A program made the position numbers and the translations under genes. Positions 8,516 to 17,223 of a stretch of DNA of 64,000 nt are shown here, in pieces. Numbering within the stretch: position 1 is the stretch's first letter; every line of letters starts with the position of its first letter. The notes under the pieces were generated by a model. It was not told where the DNA came from, made no database searches, and saw nothing but the letters and a program-made list of their open reading frames with translations. Origin of the DNA: Streptomyces sp. NBC_00539. Lineage in GTDB: Bacteria; Actinomycetota; Actinomycetes; Streptomycetales; Streptomycetaceae. The DNA lies in assembly GCF_036346105.1 (NCBI RefSeq), contig NZ_CP107811.1, forward strand, positions 6,405,501 through 6,469,500, in the 5' to 3' direction.

Positions 8516-10054
8516 ATGGGCCGGGCACTGCGCTGGGGCATAGCGGTACTTCTGGCAGGCCTGGCGCTCTGGTACGCCTCGTACTACACCACCGTCGTGG
8601 TGTGGGAGCTGCGGAAGATCTTCGCCTGGCTGGCCGTCCCGCTGCTGGCCGGCGCTGCCGCCGGGGCGCTGTGGCTGGTGGTGAGGCTGCTCCGCAGGAA
8701 GCGGGACGGCGGGGGCGGCGGCGGGAACGCGGCGGTGGCCCTCGCCTGGCTGGGCGGTCTCCTCGGGCTCGGCCTCGCCATCTGGTGGCTGGTGTACGGC
8801 GCGTACCTCCAGGACCGCGCGTACATGCAGGACGTCCGCGTCGTTTCCGAGCCGGTCCCCGAACTGGCGCCCCGCGCGCCCTACCTGGTCGGGAAGGCGC
8901 AGGCCGGCCCGCACCTGGGCGATGTGACCGGCGAGATCTCCGACGTCACCTACCTGCCCGACGCGGACCGGTTCGCGACCCTGGTCGAGCGGCGCGGCTG
9001 GCTGGCCGGGTACGAGGTCGGCCTGGTGCAGGAGATCCCGCTCGGCGGCAACAGCCGCAACCAGGAACGCTGCTCGTTCGACGTGGAGCGGGCCGACGCG
9101 CGGATCAGCGGCTGGTTCGGCCACAACCTCGGGCGGAAGATCTCGGCCCGGAAGCGCTGGGTGCGCTTCGAGGCGTCGGACGCCTACGTGACCTGCTCGG
9201 GCGACACCCCCGTCGTGGTCGTCCCCCTCAAGCGCCAGACCGGCATCCTCGTCGTCACCGAACGCCCGGCCGGAGTGGCGCTCTACAACGGGCGGACCGG
9301 AAAGCTGACGATCACCGGTGACACGGCCTCGGTGCCCGGCCCTTCCTACCCGCTGAGCCTCGCGTCCCGGCAGCGGGAGGGGACCGCCGCGGTCGGCAGT
9401 TTCACCGACTGGTGGTTCGAGCGCAGTGGCTGGGACGCCTCCGAGGACGGCGCCAACGAGGGCAACGATTCGGAGTTCACCCTGCGGTACCGCGATGCCA
9501 GTGGGAACAGCGTGTACGTCACCCCCCTCACACCGCAGGGGGAGGCCAGCTCGGTCGTGGCCGTATCGACGGTCCCCACCCGCCACCAGGGCGGCGGCCT
9601 CGCCCCGATGACCGTCCACCGGCTCACGCCGACGTGGTCGTCCCCGAAGGCACTCGTCGAGCTGGTGAAGGCCGAGTACCGGGACGTCTGCTGCTACAAC
9701 GAGGACAGGGTGTTCGAGGTGGTCCCCACCGGCGGCAGCACCTGGACCGCCACGGTCGGCAGCGAACAGAACATCCGCTACCGGGTCGAGGGCCGGGGCC
9801 AGGTGGCCGGCCGCGAGGCGACCTGCCTCAAGACCGCCGACGGGACCCTCATCCGGTGCGCGTTCGCGGCGCCCGGATCACCTGAGGCAGAGGAACTCGA
9901 ACGCCGGGAGCAGGAGAAACAGAAATCGAAGCAGGACGGCGTCCCCGCCCCCGGCGCGGTCGACCTCAACGCGTACACCCCGGAACAACTCGCCGAACTG
10001 CAAAAGCGTCTGTCCGACGAGTTCCTGCGCCGCCTCAAGAACGGCGGCACCTGA
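8516..10054 (+). CDS. Hypothetical membrane protein with large exported domain
   Basis: A 512-aa protein of unknown function. Three hydrophobic segments lie in the first ~105 residues (around 5-22, 35-57 and 74-95), separated by a Gly-rich cytoplasmic-type loop. The remaining ~400 residues are hydrophilic, contain a few Cys and end in a charged EKQKSKQDG-type stretch plus a short amphipathic helix. The ATG follows a run of G that serves as ribosome site. It lies ~100 bp downstream of the permease and ~150 bp upstream of the receptor kinase, so a joint envelope-sensing role is possible, but this is only context. Confidence 0.6.
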   Translation: MGRALRWGIAVLLAGLALWYASYYTTVVVWELRKIFAWLAVPLLAGAAAGALWLVVRLLRRKRDGGGGGGNAAVALAWLGGLLGLGLAIWWLVYGAYLQDRAYMQDVRVVSEPVPELAPRAPYLVGKAQAGPHLGDVTGEISDVTYLPDADRFATLVERRGWLAGYEVGLVQEIPLGGNSRNQERCSFDVERADARISGWFGHNLGRKISARKRWVRFEASDAYVTCSGDTPVVVVPLKRQTGILVVTERPAGVALYNGRTGKLTITGDTASVPGPSYPLSLASRQREGTAAVGSFTDWWFERSGWDASEDGANEGNDSEFTLRYRDASGNSVYVTPLTPQGEASSVVAVSTVPTRHQGGGLAPMTVHRLTPTWSSPKALVELVKAEYRDVCCYNEDRVFEVVPTGGSTWTATVGSEQNIRYRVEGRGQVAGREATCLKTADGTLIRCAFAAPGSPEAEELERREQEKQKSKQDGVPAPGAVDLNAYTPEQLAELQKRLSDEFLRRLKNGGT

Positions 10055-10205
10055 CGCCGCCGGACGCACCCAACAGGAGGCGGCTCGCCGCGCGGGACGT
10101 GTCCGGGTGCGGGCCCGCCCTGGGGAGGGGGCGCCGTGATCATGCCTCTACGCTTGTGCCGCCAGACGGGTACGTGACGAGCGCGGTTGTGAAACGGAGT
10201 GTGCG

Positions 10206-11834
10206 GTGCCGACGGGGGAGACGAACGATGAACTGGTCGGCAGGTTGCTCGGGGGGCGCTACCGGGTGACCTCGATGATCGGCCGCGGCGGAATGGGGGT
10301 GGTCGCCCGGGCCGAGGACACCCTGCTCAGCCGTGAGGTGGCCGTCAAGGTACTGCGGGCCCACACCGACGCCGGCGCGACCGAACTCGCCGATCTGCGT
10401 GCCCGGATGCAACGGGAGGCCCGGGCCGCGGCCCGGATCCGGCACAACGGCGTGGTCACCGTGCACGACGTGACGGAAGAACGGGGCCTGCCCGTCATCG
10501 TGATGGAGCTCGTCGACGGACCCTCCCTCGACGACGTCCTCACCGAACGCGGCACGATGGACCCTTACGAGGCGGCGGCGATCGGCGCCGAGCTGAGCGA
10601 CGCCCTCGACGCCGCGCACCGCGCGGGCGTCCTGCACCGGGACGTGAAGCCCGGCAACGTGCTGCTGGAGCGCGGCGGCCGCGTCGTACTGACCGACTTC
10701 GGCATCGCCACCATGGAAGGCCCGGGTGACGAGGCCCTCGCCAAGCTGACGCGCAGCGGTGAAATCATCGGCTCCCTGGACTACTTGCCGCCCGAGCGGG
10801 CTCAGGGACACGAGCCCGGACCGGCCTCCGACGTCTGGTCGCTCGGCATGACGCTGTACGCGGCGGTGGAAGGCATTTCGCCGTTCCGCCGCACCTCCGT
10901 GTGGTCCACCCTGTCGGCGATCGTCGCCGACCCGCTGCCCGAGCCCCGCCGCGCGGGGCCGCTCGGACCCGTGCTGCGGGCGCTCATGGCGAAGGACCCC
11001 GCCCACCGGCCCACGGCCGAGCGGGCCCGTGTGTTGCTGGCCGAGCTGGCCGAGCTGGCCGCGAGCCGCACGGCGCCGCCTGCGCCCGCTCCGGTGCCGC
11101 TGCCGCCACTGACGCAACCGTCCGTCGTGGCACCGGCCCCCGCCGCTGCCGGTTTCGGCCCGCCCCCGATGGCCGGTCCCGGCCCCGTACCGCTCCACCA
11201 GCCGTACCCGCGTCCGGCGCACCACGGGTACCCGCCCCCCGCGCCCACGTCGCAGGTGCCTCCGGCGGCACGTGGCGCCCGGGGGCGGCGCCGTACCGCC
11301 GTCGCCGTGGGCGCGGCCCTCGCCGTGGTCGGCGCCGCCGGCATCACCTACGCCCTCTCCGGCCAAGGCGGCGACAAGGGCGGCGGCCGCAAGCCCGCGG
11401 CACTGCCCGCGATCACCGCCCCGGCGGAAACGGGCCCGAGCGCGTCCCCCTCCCGTGGCTCCGCCAGAAAGCCGTCGGCCAAGCCCTCACCCTCGGGAGC
11501 GGCCGGCCCCCACGGGGCGACCCCCGGCACGTCGGCAACGGCCACCGCCCGGCCCAGCCCGGTATCCACGGGCTGCGCGGGCTGGAGCCACAAGGACCCC
11601 CACCCAGGAAGCTACGGGTACATGGCCGGCGACTACCACCTGGAGGCCGGGCCCTACCAGACCTGCCCCGCCGTCACCCTGGCCAAGTCCGGCACGAAGC
11701 TCTGGTACCACTGCTACATAGTCAACGCCCACGGCAACAAGTGGACTTACGTCCGCATCGACGGCACGAACACCGCCGGCTGGATGTCCAACGACAACAT
11801 CACCCGCCAGAAGGGTCCCTCGACCCCCTGCTGA
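10206..11834 (+). CDS. Membrane Ser/Thr protein kinase (PknB type) with extracellular SH3-like domain
   Basis: A 542-aa Hanks-type kinase. Gly loop GRGGMG begins at residue 26, with Lys48, catalytic Asp146 in HRDVKPGN and Asp164 of the DFG motif, all intact. A Pro-rich juxtamembrane region is followed by one membrane span (VAVGAALAVVGAAGITYAL, about 365-385), a Ser/Pro/Ala-rich linker and a ~75-residue outer domain with four Cys. The LWYHCYIVNAHGNKWTYVRI and GWMSNDNI segments resemble bacterial SH3 folds. The GTG start has a GGAG site 7 bases upstream. It probably senses an envelope signal and phosphorylates cytoplasmic targets. PASTA repeats are absent, so the ligand is likely not the usual muropeptide. 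Confidence 0.88.
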   Translation: MPTGETNDELVGRLLGGRYRVTSMIGRGGMGVVARAEDTLLSREVAVKVLRAHTDAGATELADLRARMQREARAAARIRHNGVVTVHDVTEERGLPVIVMELVDGPSLDDVLTERGTMDPYEAAAIGAELSDALDAAHRAGVLHRDVKPGNVLLERGGRVVLTDFGIATMEGPGDEALAKLTRSGEIIGSLDYLPPERAQGHEPGPASDVWSLGMTLYAAVEGISPFRRTSVWSTLSAIVADPLPEPRRAGPLGPVLRALMAKDPAHRPTAERARVLLAELAELAASRTAPPAPAPVPLPPLTQPSVVAPAPAAAGFGPPPMAGPGPVPLHQPYPRPAHHGYPPPAPTSQVPPAARGARGRRRTAVAVGAALAVVGAAGITYALSGQGGDKGGGRKPAALPAITAPAETGPSASPSRGSARKPSAKPSPSGAAGPHGATPGTSATATARPSPVSTGCAGWSHKDPHPGSYGYMAGDYHLEAGPYQTCPAVTLAKSGTKLWYHCYIVNAHGNKWTYVRIDGTNTAGWMSNDNITRQKGPSTPC

Positions 11835-11904
11835 CCGTTTACGGCTCGACAGCGTCCCGTAAACCACTGGCCGATCGCTTCCCCCCGGAGGGAAGCTGGG
11901 CCCC

Positions 11905-12597
11905 ATGACGACCACCTTGATCACAGGGGCCAACAAGGGCCTCGGATACGAGACCGCCCGCCGCCTGACCGCCGCGGGCCACACGGTCTACCTGGGAGCG
12001 CGTGACAACGAGCGGGGAGCGGCGGCCGCGGCCGGGCTCGGCGCCCGGTTCGTGCAACTCGACGTCACCGACGACGCGTCGGTCGCCGCCGCCGTGGCCA
12101 CCATCGAGGCCGACGGCGAACTGGACGTCCTGGTCAACAACGCCGGGATCGAGGTGCGTTCACCGGGGGGCGGCATCATCGGCGCCGCGGAGCTGACGGC
12201 CGACGTGATGCGGGAGGTGTTCGAGACCAACGTCTTCGGCCTGGTCCGGGTGACCCACGCCTTCCTCCCGCTGCTGGAACGCTCCGCCGCCCCAGTCGTG
12301 GTCAATGTCAGCAGCGGTCTGGCCTCGCTGGCCCGGGCCGGCGCCAAGGGGTACCCGGGGGTCGCCTACCCGGCCTCCAAGACCGCGGTCAACATGCTCA
12401 CCGTGCAGTACGCCCGGGCGTTCCCCCGGATGCGGATCAACGCGGTGGAGCCCGGTTACACCGCGACGGACCTGAACCGGCACGAGGGCACGCAGACCGT
12501 GGAGCAGGGCGCCGAGATCATCGTCCGGATGGCCCGGCTGGGCCCGGACGGCCCGACCGGCGGTTACTTCGACGCGGAGGGCCCCCTGCCCTGGTAG
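11905..12597 (+). CDS. Short-chain dehydrogenase/reductase
   Basis: A 230-aa classical SDR. It has the TGANKGLG cofactor loop at the N terminus, VNNAG, an active-site Ser in NVSSGL and the YPASK catalytic Tyr-Lys pair. It ends in a ~20-residue tail with EPGYTATDLN. The arrangement fits NAD(P)H-dependent reduction of a small carbonyl compound. It is a single gene between the receptor kinase and a convergent esterase. A 22-bp sequence spanning its stop codon is duplicated immediately downstream. Confidence 0.85.
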   Translation: MTTTLITGANKGLGYETARRLTAAGHTVYLGARDNERGAAAAAGLGARFVQLDVTDDASVAAAVATIEADGELDVLVNNAGIEVRSPGGGIIGAAELTADVMREVFETNVFGLVRVTHAFLPLLERSAAPVVVNVSSGLASLARAGAKGYPGVAYPASKTAVNMLTVQYARAFPRMRINAVEPGYTATDLNRHEGTQTVEQGAEIIVRMARLGPDGPTGGYFDAEGPLPW

Positions 12598-12630
12598 GCG
12601 ACGACCCTCTGCCCTGGTGGGCGACGACCC
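12586..12630 (+). repeat. 22-bp tandem duplication across the SDR stop codon
   Basis: Positions 12586-12607 and 12609-12630 are identical except for one base (TAG stop in the first copy, TGG in the second). The period is 23 bp. The second copy lies outside the gene, so this appears to be a recent duplication at the 3' end. Confidence 0.7.
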
Positions 12631-12686
12631 CGGGGCCCGACCCGACCGGGCCGACCCGCGCCGGGGCCGCCCCACCGCACGGCGGC

Positions 12687-13805
12687 TCACTCGCCGGTGA
12701 TGCGGCCGCTGATCCATTCCAGCGCGGGCGGGATCTCCCGGCGCCAGGTGGCGAAGTTGTGTCCGCCGTGGTCGAGGGTGATCGAGGAGACGCGGGCGGG
12801 GTTCTTGACCTTGGATATGAACTTCTGCGTGGGCCCGTGGTTCGCCTCGCCCTGCACCGAGGTCGTGACGAGGAAGGACGTCTTGCCCTGCGGCAGGTGG
12901 TCCAGGCTCCACAGCAGGTCGGAACGGCGCTCCTCGGCGCTGTTGCCGCGGAAGAGGTCACCGGAGTCGCCGTCCACCTCCGGCTTGTAGTCCGCCGACA
13001 GGCCCACCCCGGCCGAGTAGCTCTCGGGGTGCTGCAGCGCCAGCTTCAAGGCGCAGTAACCTCCCGTCGAGTCGCCCATGACGGCCCAGCCGCGGGCGCC
13101 CGTCTGATGGCCGGCGGTGCGGTAAGCGGCGGACACCGCCTTCGGGAGGTCGGCGGCGAAGAACGTCTCGCTCTGCGGGCCGCCCGCCACGTCTATGCAC
13201 TGGGTGTTGCGTGCCGACTCCGTGGTGGGCCGCATCATCACCAGGATCATCGGCCGCGTCTTCTTCTCCTTGGCGAGGGCCCACGCCTTCTTCGGGTAGT
13301 CCAGGCCCTTGATCAGGTTCTCCGCCATGCCGGGGAACCCGGTGAGGACGACGGCCGTGGGGAACCTCCTGTGCTCGTTCCCCTTCTGGAAGTACTCGGG
13401 CGGCAGGTACACGTACGCCGGTACATCGGCCTTGGAGTGCGCCCCGTGCACGGTGACCTTCTCGATCACACCGGCCACCTGGGGCGGCCCGCCTCCGGGC
13501 GTGCCGGTCTCCTGCCGGCCGAGGACGCGTACGGGGGAGTCGCCGGCGGCCCGCCCGAGCGGGGGCGCCGGCTGCGAGTGGCCCGCCAGTTCGGCCCACG
13601 ACCCGTAGAGCAGGAAGCTGCGGTTCGCGGCGAGCCCGACGGTGGCGAGGAGCAGCACCTGTATGAGGCACAGCAGCCCCGCGCGCGCCGCCACCCGTCT
13701 CCAGCCCTGCCGCGCGAGCCGGGGCCACCACCGGATCGCGGCGGCGAAGGCCAGGAGGAGGATCAGTACGGCGATCAGCAAGGGGGTGGTACTCGTCAGA
13801 CTCAC
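12687..13805 (-). CDS. Membrane-anchored alpha/beta hydrolase, esterase (antigen 85-like fold)
   Basis: A 372-aa protein. Two N-terminal hydrophobic helices (about 7-28 and 38-60) anchor it, and the outer part is an esterase-D/antigen 85-type alpha/beta hydrolase. The nucleophile elbow is GDSTGGYCAL and the catalytic His lies in DHGGHNFATW near the C terminus. The GTG start at 13805 is the first start in frame that includes the first helix; its ribosome site is weak. Family members act as mycolyl- or acyl-transferases or carboxylesterases at the cell surface. A TTA codon is absent. The substrate is unknown. Confidence 0.8.
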   Translation of the reverse strand: MSLTSTTPLLIAVLILLLAFAAAIRWWPRLARQGWRRVAARAGLLCLIQVLLLATVGLAANRSFLLYGSWAELAGHSQPAPPLGRAAGDSPVRVLGRQETGTPGGGPPQVAGVIEKVTVHGAHSKADVPAYVYLPPEYFQKGNEHRRFPTAVVLTGFPGMAENLIKGLDYPKKAWALAKEKKTRPMILVMMRPTTESARNTQCIDVAGGPQSETFFAADLPKAVSAAYRTAGHQTGARGWAVMGDSTGGYCALKLALQHPESYSAGVGLSADYKPEVDGDSGDLFRGNSAEERRSDLLWSLDHLPQGKTSFLVTTSVQGEANHGPTQKFISKVKNPARVSSITLDHGGHNFATWRREIPPALEWISGRITGE

Positions 13806-13930
13806 GGGTAGGGAAAGCCTCTGCGTCGTGTCGGAACGGACCGTCGCGGGCGGCCCGGACGCACCGGTGGCGGTGCGCGTCAGGGAAGACGGGCTTGCCC
13901 GCCGATCCGTTCCCACCGCGCCGGCGGTGG

Positions 13931-14467
13931 TCAGCCGGTGCGCCGCCCGGCGGCGGAGGTGAAGCCCTCCGCCTGGGTGGCCTCGTCCGCGACGCGGACG
14001 CCGTAGTGGTAGGCGAGCATGCCGCCCAGGTACCCCGAGGCGCCGAGCACGGCCAGGCTCACCGCACCCAGCACGAGCTGGCCCCAGCCGACGCTGCCGG
14101 ACGGCCCGCCCCCGGCGTGGCGCCACAGGAAGTTGCCCGCGTAGGAGACCGTGACCAGCAGGTTCAGGGTCATGTGGACGAGCGCGATGCGAAACGCCCG
14201 CGTCCCGTTGGGGATGGCCAGCAGGTCCAGGAAGCCGACCAGCGCCGCCGGCAGGGCGCCGATCACCCCGACGGCGATCAGCCACATCGAACCCCGGGCC
14301 AGGAAGTCCGGATCGTCCACGACGTGCGACGCGATGTCGAAGACGGTGCCGGCCACCCATGCTCCGATGGGCACGGTCACCAGGATCGGGTGGAACGGGT
14401 GCCCGTAGGGACCCGCGAGCGCGGCGCTGACCGGTCGCTTCGCACGCTGCTGCAGTTCGCTCGACAT
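13931..14467 (-). CDS. DUF2231-like four-helix membrane protein
   Basis: A 178-aa integral membrane protein with four hydrophobic helices. The N-terminal GHPFHPILVTVPIGAW motif is typical of the DUF2231 family, whose function is unknown; some members are linked to haem or c-type cytochrome redox proteins. The ATG at 14467 has a GGAGG site 6 bases upstream and is preferred over the upstream start at 14497. It is probably a single transcription unit. Confidence 0.8.
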   Translation of the reverse strand: MSSELQQRAKRPVSAALAGPYGHPFHPILVTVPIGAWVAGTVFDIASHVVDDPDFLARGSMWLIAVGVIGALPAALVGFLDLLAIPNGTRAFRIALVHMTLNLLVTVSYAGNFLWRHAGGGPSGSVGWGQLVLGAVSLAVLGASGYLGGMLAYHYGVRVADEATQAEGFTSAAGRRTG

Positions 14468-14664
14468 GGCTTCCTCCCGAGTCGCAGGTTTCACCAATAA
14501 GTATTGGCCTTATTCGTCGGCGGGGCAACGAGCCGGGCCGCCCCGGACACATGGCCACCAGGGACCGCTCCACGCTCGTGGTGTGACCTCCGACCCGGGC
14601 CCCGGCCCCGGCCCCCGCCCCGCCCCGCTCCCGCGCTGGTCTGCGGCATCAGTCCGGCGCCACG

Positions 14665-15291
14665 TCACGAACGCAGGAGCGCGTCGAGGCCCGTGCACAG
14701 CAGTCGCACGCTGCGGACGAACTTCTCGTCCCCCCCGAAGGCCGAGGCGGCGGCGACGGTCACCGGGAACCGCTCCCGCAGCGCGGCGCCCTCTTCGGCG
14801 CCGACGGCCACGGCGGGCGATCGGCTCTGCTCCTGCAGGACGAAGCCGGTGACGTGGCTGAGCAGCGCGTCCGCGCCCACGGCGCAGTCCGCGGCGGGTA
14901 CGCCGGCCTCGGCCAGCGTCTCCAGCAGCCGCTCCATGAGGGCCAGTGCCGCCGTGCTCAGCACCTTGGGGCTGTCGGCGAACATCACCGCCCCACCGGG
15001 GTGGCGCCGCAGGGTCCCGCGCAGTGCGACGAGTTGGGTCTCGACGCGTTCCTGCCAGCCCGCCCCCGGGCCCAGTTCCACCAGGGCGGCGGTGCCCGCC
15101 TCGTAGGCCTGCCGGGCGACCCGGTCGGCCATCAGCTGGACGAGGGCGCTCTTGTTGGGCACGTGGTAGTACAGGCTCCCGGCGTGGACGTCGAGCCGCT
15201 GGGCCACCCTGCGCATCGACAGGCCGTGGTACCCCGACTCGGCGAACACCGCCATGCCCGCATCGACGATCCGCTCCGCTGTCAGCTTCAT
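14665..15291 (-). CDS. TetR-family transcriptional regulator
   Basis: A 208-aa protein. The N-terminal helix-turn-helix (residues ~5-50, with GYHGLSMRRVAQRLDVHAGSLYYHV) is a textbook TetR DNA-binding domain and the C-terminal ligand-binding region resembles TetR_C. It faces the rhomboid-like gene at 15396, and a 17-bp perfect palindrome lies between them, so it probably represses that gene and itself. The ligand is unknown. Confidence 0.9.
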   Translation of the reverse strand: MKLTAERIVDAGMAVFAESGYHGLSMRRVAQRLDVHAGSLYYHVPNKSALVQLMADRVARQAYEAGTAALVELGPGAGWQERVETQLVALRGTLRRHPGGAVMFADSPKVLSTAALALMERLLETLAEAGVPAADCAVGADALLSHVTGFVLQEQSRSPAVAVGAEEGAALRERFPVTVAAASAFGGDEKFVRSVRLLCTGLDALLRS

Positions 15292-15312
15292 GGGGGGAGC
15301 CTACCCCCCGGT

Positions 15313-15352
15313 TTCAAACACTGTTTGAATTCGCCTCGTCGTGGGCTACTGT
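15313..15352 (+). promoter_or_regulatory. Promoter with TetR operator between divergent regulator and rhomboid-like gene
   Basis: TTCAAACACTGTTTGAA (15313-15329) is a perfect inverted repeat with 8-bp arms and one central base. Its right arm overlaps a -35 like TTTGAA (15324-15329), which is 17 bases from TACTGT (15347-15352), a good -10. Binding of the TetR protein would block the rightward promoter of the gene at 15396. Confidence 0.75.
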
Positions 15353-15395
15353 CCTCCTCGGAACAAGCGACGGGGACCGAAGGGGGGTGGTGACG

Positions 15396-16127
15396 ATGGA
15401 CGCGCTCGTGTTCAACGTGACCACGGCGGCACTGATGGTTGTGATGTTCAAGGGCGCACTGGCCCTGCTCGGCGAGGACACCCTGCGAAGGCGTCCCACA
15501 CCTTGGGCGGCGATGGGCCTGACCGCCCTCGTCATCGCCGGACTGGTGACGCAGCTGTGCTGGTCGGGCGCGATGGACGCCTTCGGCGGCGACCCGTCGA
15601 AGACCGGCTGGTGGCGCCCCGTGACCTCGGTGTTCATGCAGAACGGCGGCCTGTTCGGCGACGCGTGGAACCTCGCCACCATCGCCGTCATCGCGGCCCT
15701 CGCCGAATGGTTCTGGGGCGGCCCCCTCATGCTGGCCCTCTTCGCCGCCGGGATCCTCCTGCCGACGTACATCGACACCCTGTTCGGCGAGAGCGACCGC
15801 AGCACCGACCCGCGCAACTTCGCGGGGAGTTCCGGGGCCACCTACTTCCTGGCCGCGACCCTCGCCGCACCCCTCCTGCTCCGCGCCCTGCGCGCCGGGC
15901 GGAGCCGGACGGGCACGCAGCAGGCGCTGCTCGCCCTCGGTGTGCCGGTCCTCGGTCTGGCCATGTGGTTCGCCCAGTCCAACGGCCACGGGCTGGTCGC
16001 CGTGTACGGCTCCCTCCTGGGCGCCCTGGCCTGCCTCCTGCCCCGCAGCCCCGAGGCCCCGCGTCCCGCCGCCCCTCTCAACGGGCCGGCGGAGCGTGGT
16101 CCGGCGGAACGGTCTCCGCGGGGCTGA
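15396..16127 (+). CDS. Rhomboid-like intramembrane serine protease family protein
   Basis: A 243-aa protein with about six hydrophobic helices. The WWRPVTSVFMQNGGLFGDAWN segment parallels the WR..TSxFxH....N region of rhomboids. Helix 4 contains GxSG as Gly144-Ser-Ser146-Gly147, and helix 6 carries His198 in NGHGLVAVYG, which could form the Ser-His dyad. The His of the usual HxxxN oxyanion region is not obvious, so activity is uncertain. The ATG at 15396 follows a G-rich ribosome site. The 3' end overlaps the convergent gene at 16078 by 50 bp. Expression is probably controlled by the adjacent TetR. Confidence 0.7.
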   Translation: MDALVFNVTTAALMVVMFKGALALLGEDTLRRRPTPWAAMGLTALVIAGLVTQLCWSGAMDAFGGDPSKTGWWRPVTSVFMQNGGLFGDAWNLATIAVIAALAEWFWGGPLMLALFAAGILLPTYIDTLFGESDRSTDPRNFAGSSGATYFLAATLAAPLLLRALRAGRSRTGTQQALLALGVPVLGLAMWFAQSNGHGLVAVYGSLLGALACLLPRSPEAPRPAAPLNGPAERGPAERSPRG

Positions 16128-17088
16128 GGGGCCCCGGCGGGGTGCCGTCCCCGAACGGGCGGCCGCCCAGTGCTGCCCGGTCGTGGGGTTCGAGCCAGCC
16201 CGACAGGTCCGGGCCGACGGGGACGATCCCGGTCGGATTGATGTCGTCGTGCACGAGGTAGTAGTGCTTCTTGATGTGGTCGAAGTCGACCGTGTCGCCG
16301 AATCCGGGCGTCTGGAAGAGGTCCCGGGCGTACGCCCACAGCACCGGCATCTCCGACAGCTTCTGCCGGTTGCACTTGAAGTGGCCGTGGTACACGGCGT
16401 CGAAGCGCACGAGGGTGGTGAACAGCCGCACGTCCGCTTCGGTGATGGTGTCGCCGACGAGGTAGCGGGAGTGCTCCAGCCGCTGGGAAAGCCAGTCGAG
16501 GCGGGCGAACAGGTGCTCGTACGCCTTGGCGTACGCCTCTTGTGACCCGGCGAAGCCGGCCCGGTAGACGCCGTTGTTGACGTCCTTGTAGACCACCTCG
16601 TTCACGGCGTCGATCTCCGGGCGCAGCGCGGCCGGGTACAGCGCCGGCGCGCCTTCGCGGTGGTACGCCGTCCACTCCAGCGACATGTCGATGGTGATCT
16701 GGGGGAAGTCGTTGGTCACCACCGCACCGCTCGGCACGTCCACGATCGCGGGCACGGTGATGCCCTTGTCGTAGCCGGGGTCGCGGGCGAAGTACGCCTC
16801 CTGGAGCCGCTCGACCCCCAGCACCGGGTCGCGGCCTCCCGGATCGAGGTCGAAGGTCCAGCTGCGGTCGTCGTGCGTGGGCCCGGCGATGGCCATCGAC
16901 ATGGCCCGGTCCAGCCCGAGGAGCCGCCGAACGACGACCGCACGGCTGGCCCAGGGGCACGCCCGGCTCACCACGAGGCGGTAGCGGTCGGACTCCACCG
17001 GGAACCCGTCGCGCCCGTCGGCGGTGATCCGGGTGGTGAGGTACCGGCTGTCGCGCGAGTACTCCTTGCCCGGGTGTACGTAGCTCAT
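16078..17088 (-). CDS. Glutathionyl-hydroquinone reductase family protein (ECM4/YqjG, Xi-class GST)
   Basis: A 336-aa cytoplasmic protein. The active-site motif ACPWASR near residue 45 carries the catalytic Cys of Xi-class enzymes, the GPTHDDRSWTF segment follows, and a helical GST C-terminal domain includes TEADVRLFTTLVRFD. The family removes glutathione (in actinobacteria perhaps mycothiol or another thiol) from hydroquinone conjugates. The 3' end overlaps the convergent rhomboid-like gene by 50 bp. A strong hairpin for the next gene lies upstream, so it is transcribed separately. Confidence 0.9.
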   Translation of the reverse strand: MSYVHPGKEYSRDSRYLTTRITADGRDGFPVESDRYRLVVSRACPWASRAVVVRRLLGLDRAMSMAIAGPTHDDRSWTFDLDPGGRDPVLGVERLQEAYFARDPGYDKGITVPAIVDVPSGAVVTNDFPQITIDMSLEWTAYHREGAPALYPAALRPEIDAVNEVVYKDVNNGVYRAGFAGSQEAYAKAYEHLFARLDWLSQRLEHSRYLVGDTITEADVRLFTTLVRFDAVYHGHFKCNRQKLSEMPVLWAYARDLFQTPGFGDTVDFDHIKKHYYLVHDDINPTGIVPVGPDLSGWLEPHDRAALGGRPFGDGTPPGPLSPAETVPPDHAPPAR

Positions 17089-17172
17089 CTTGAGGCCCTA
17101 CCCGGGAACCGCGCCGACGAACGTCCTGAACGGACCCAAATCGGGCGATGAGCTGCTCAGGCCGGACAAAGC

Positions 17173-17211
17173 GGCTCCTCCTGCCGCGGGAACCCCGCGG
17201 CAGGAGGAGCC
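17173..17211 (-). terminator. Strong hairpin terminator of the amidase-domain gene
   Basis: A perfect 18-bp inverted repeat (arms 17173-17190 and 17194-17211) with a 3-base loop lies 12 bases past the stop of the gene at 17224. It lacks a long T run, as is usual for GC-rich actinobacteria. Confidence 0.85.
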
Positions 17212-17223
17212 GAACGGCACCCG

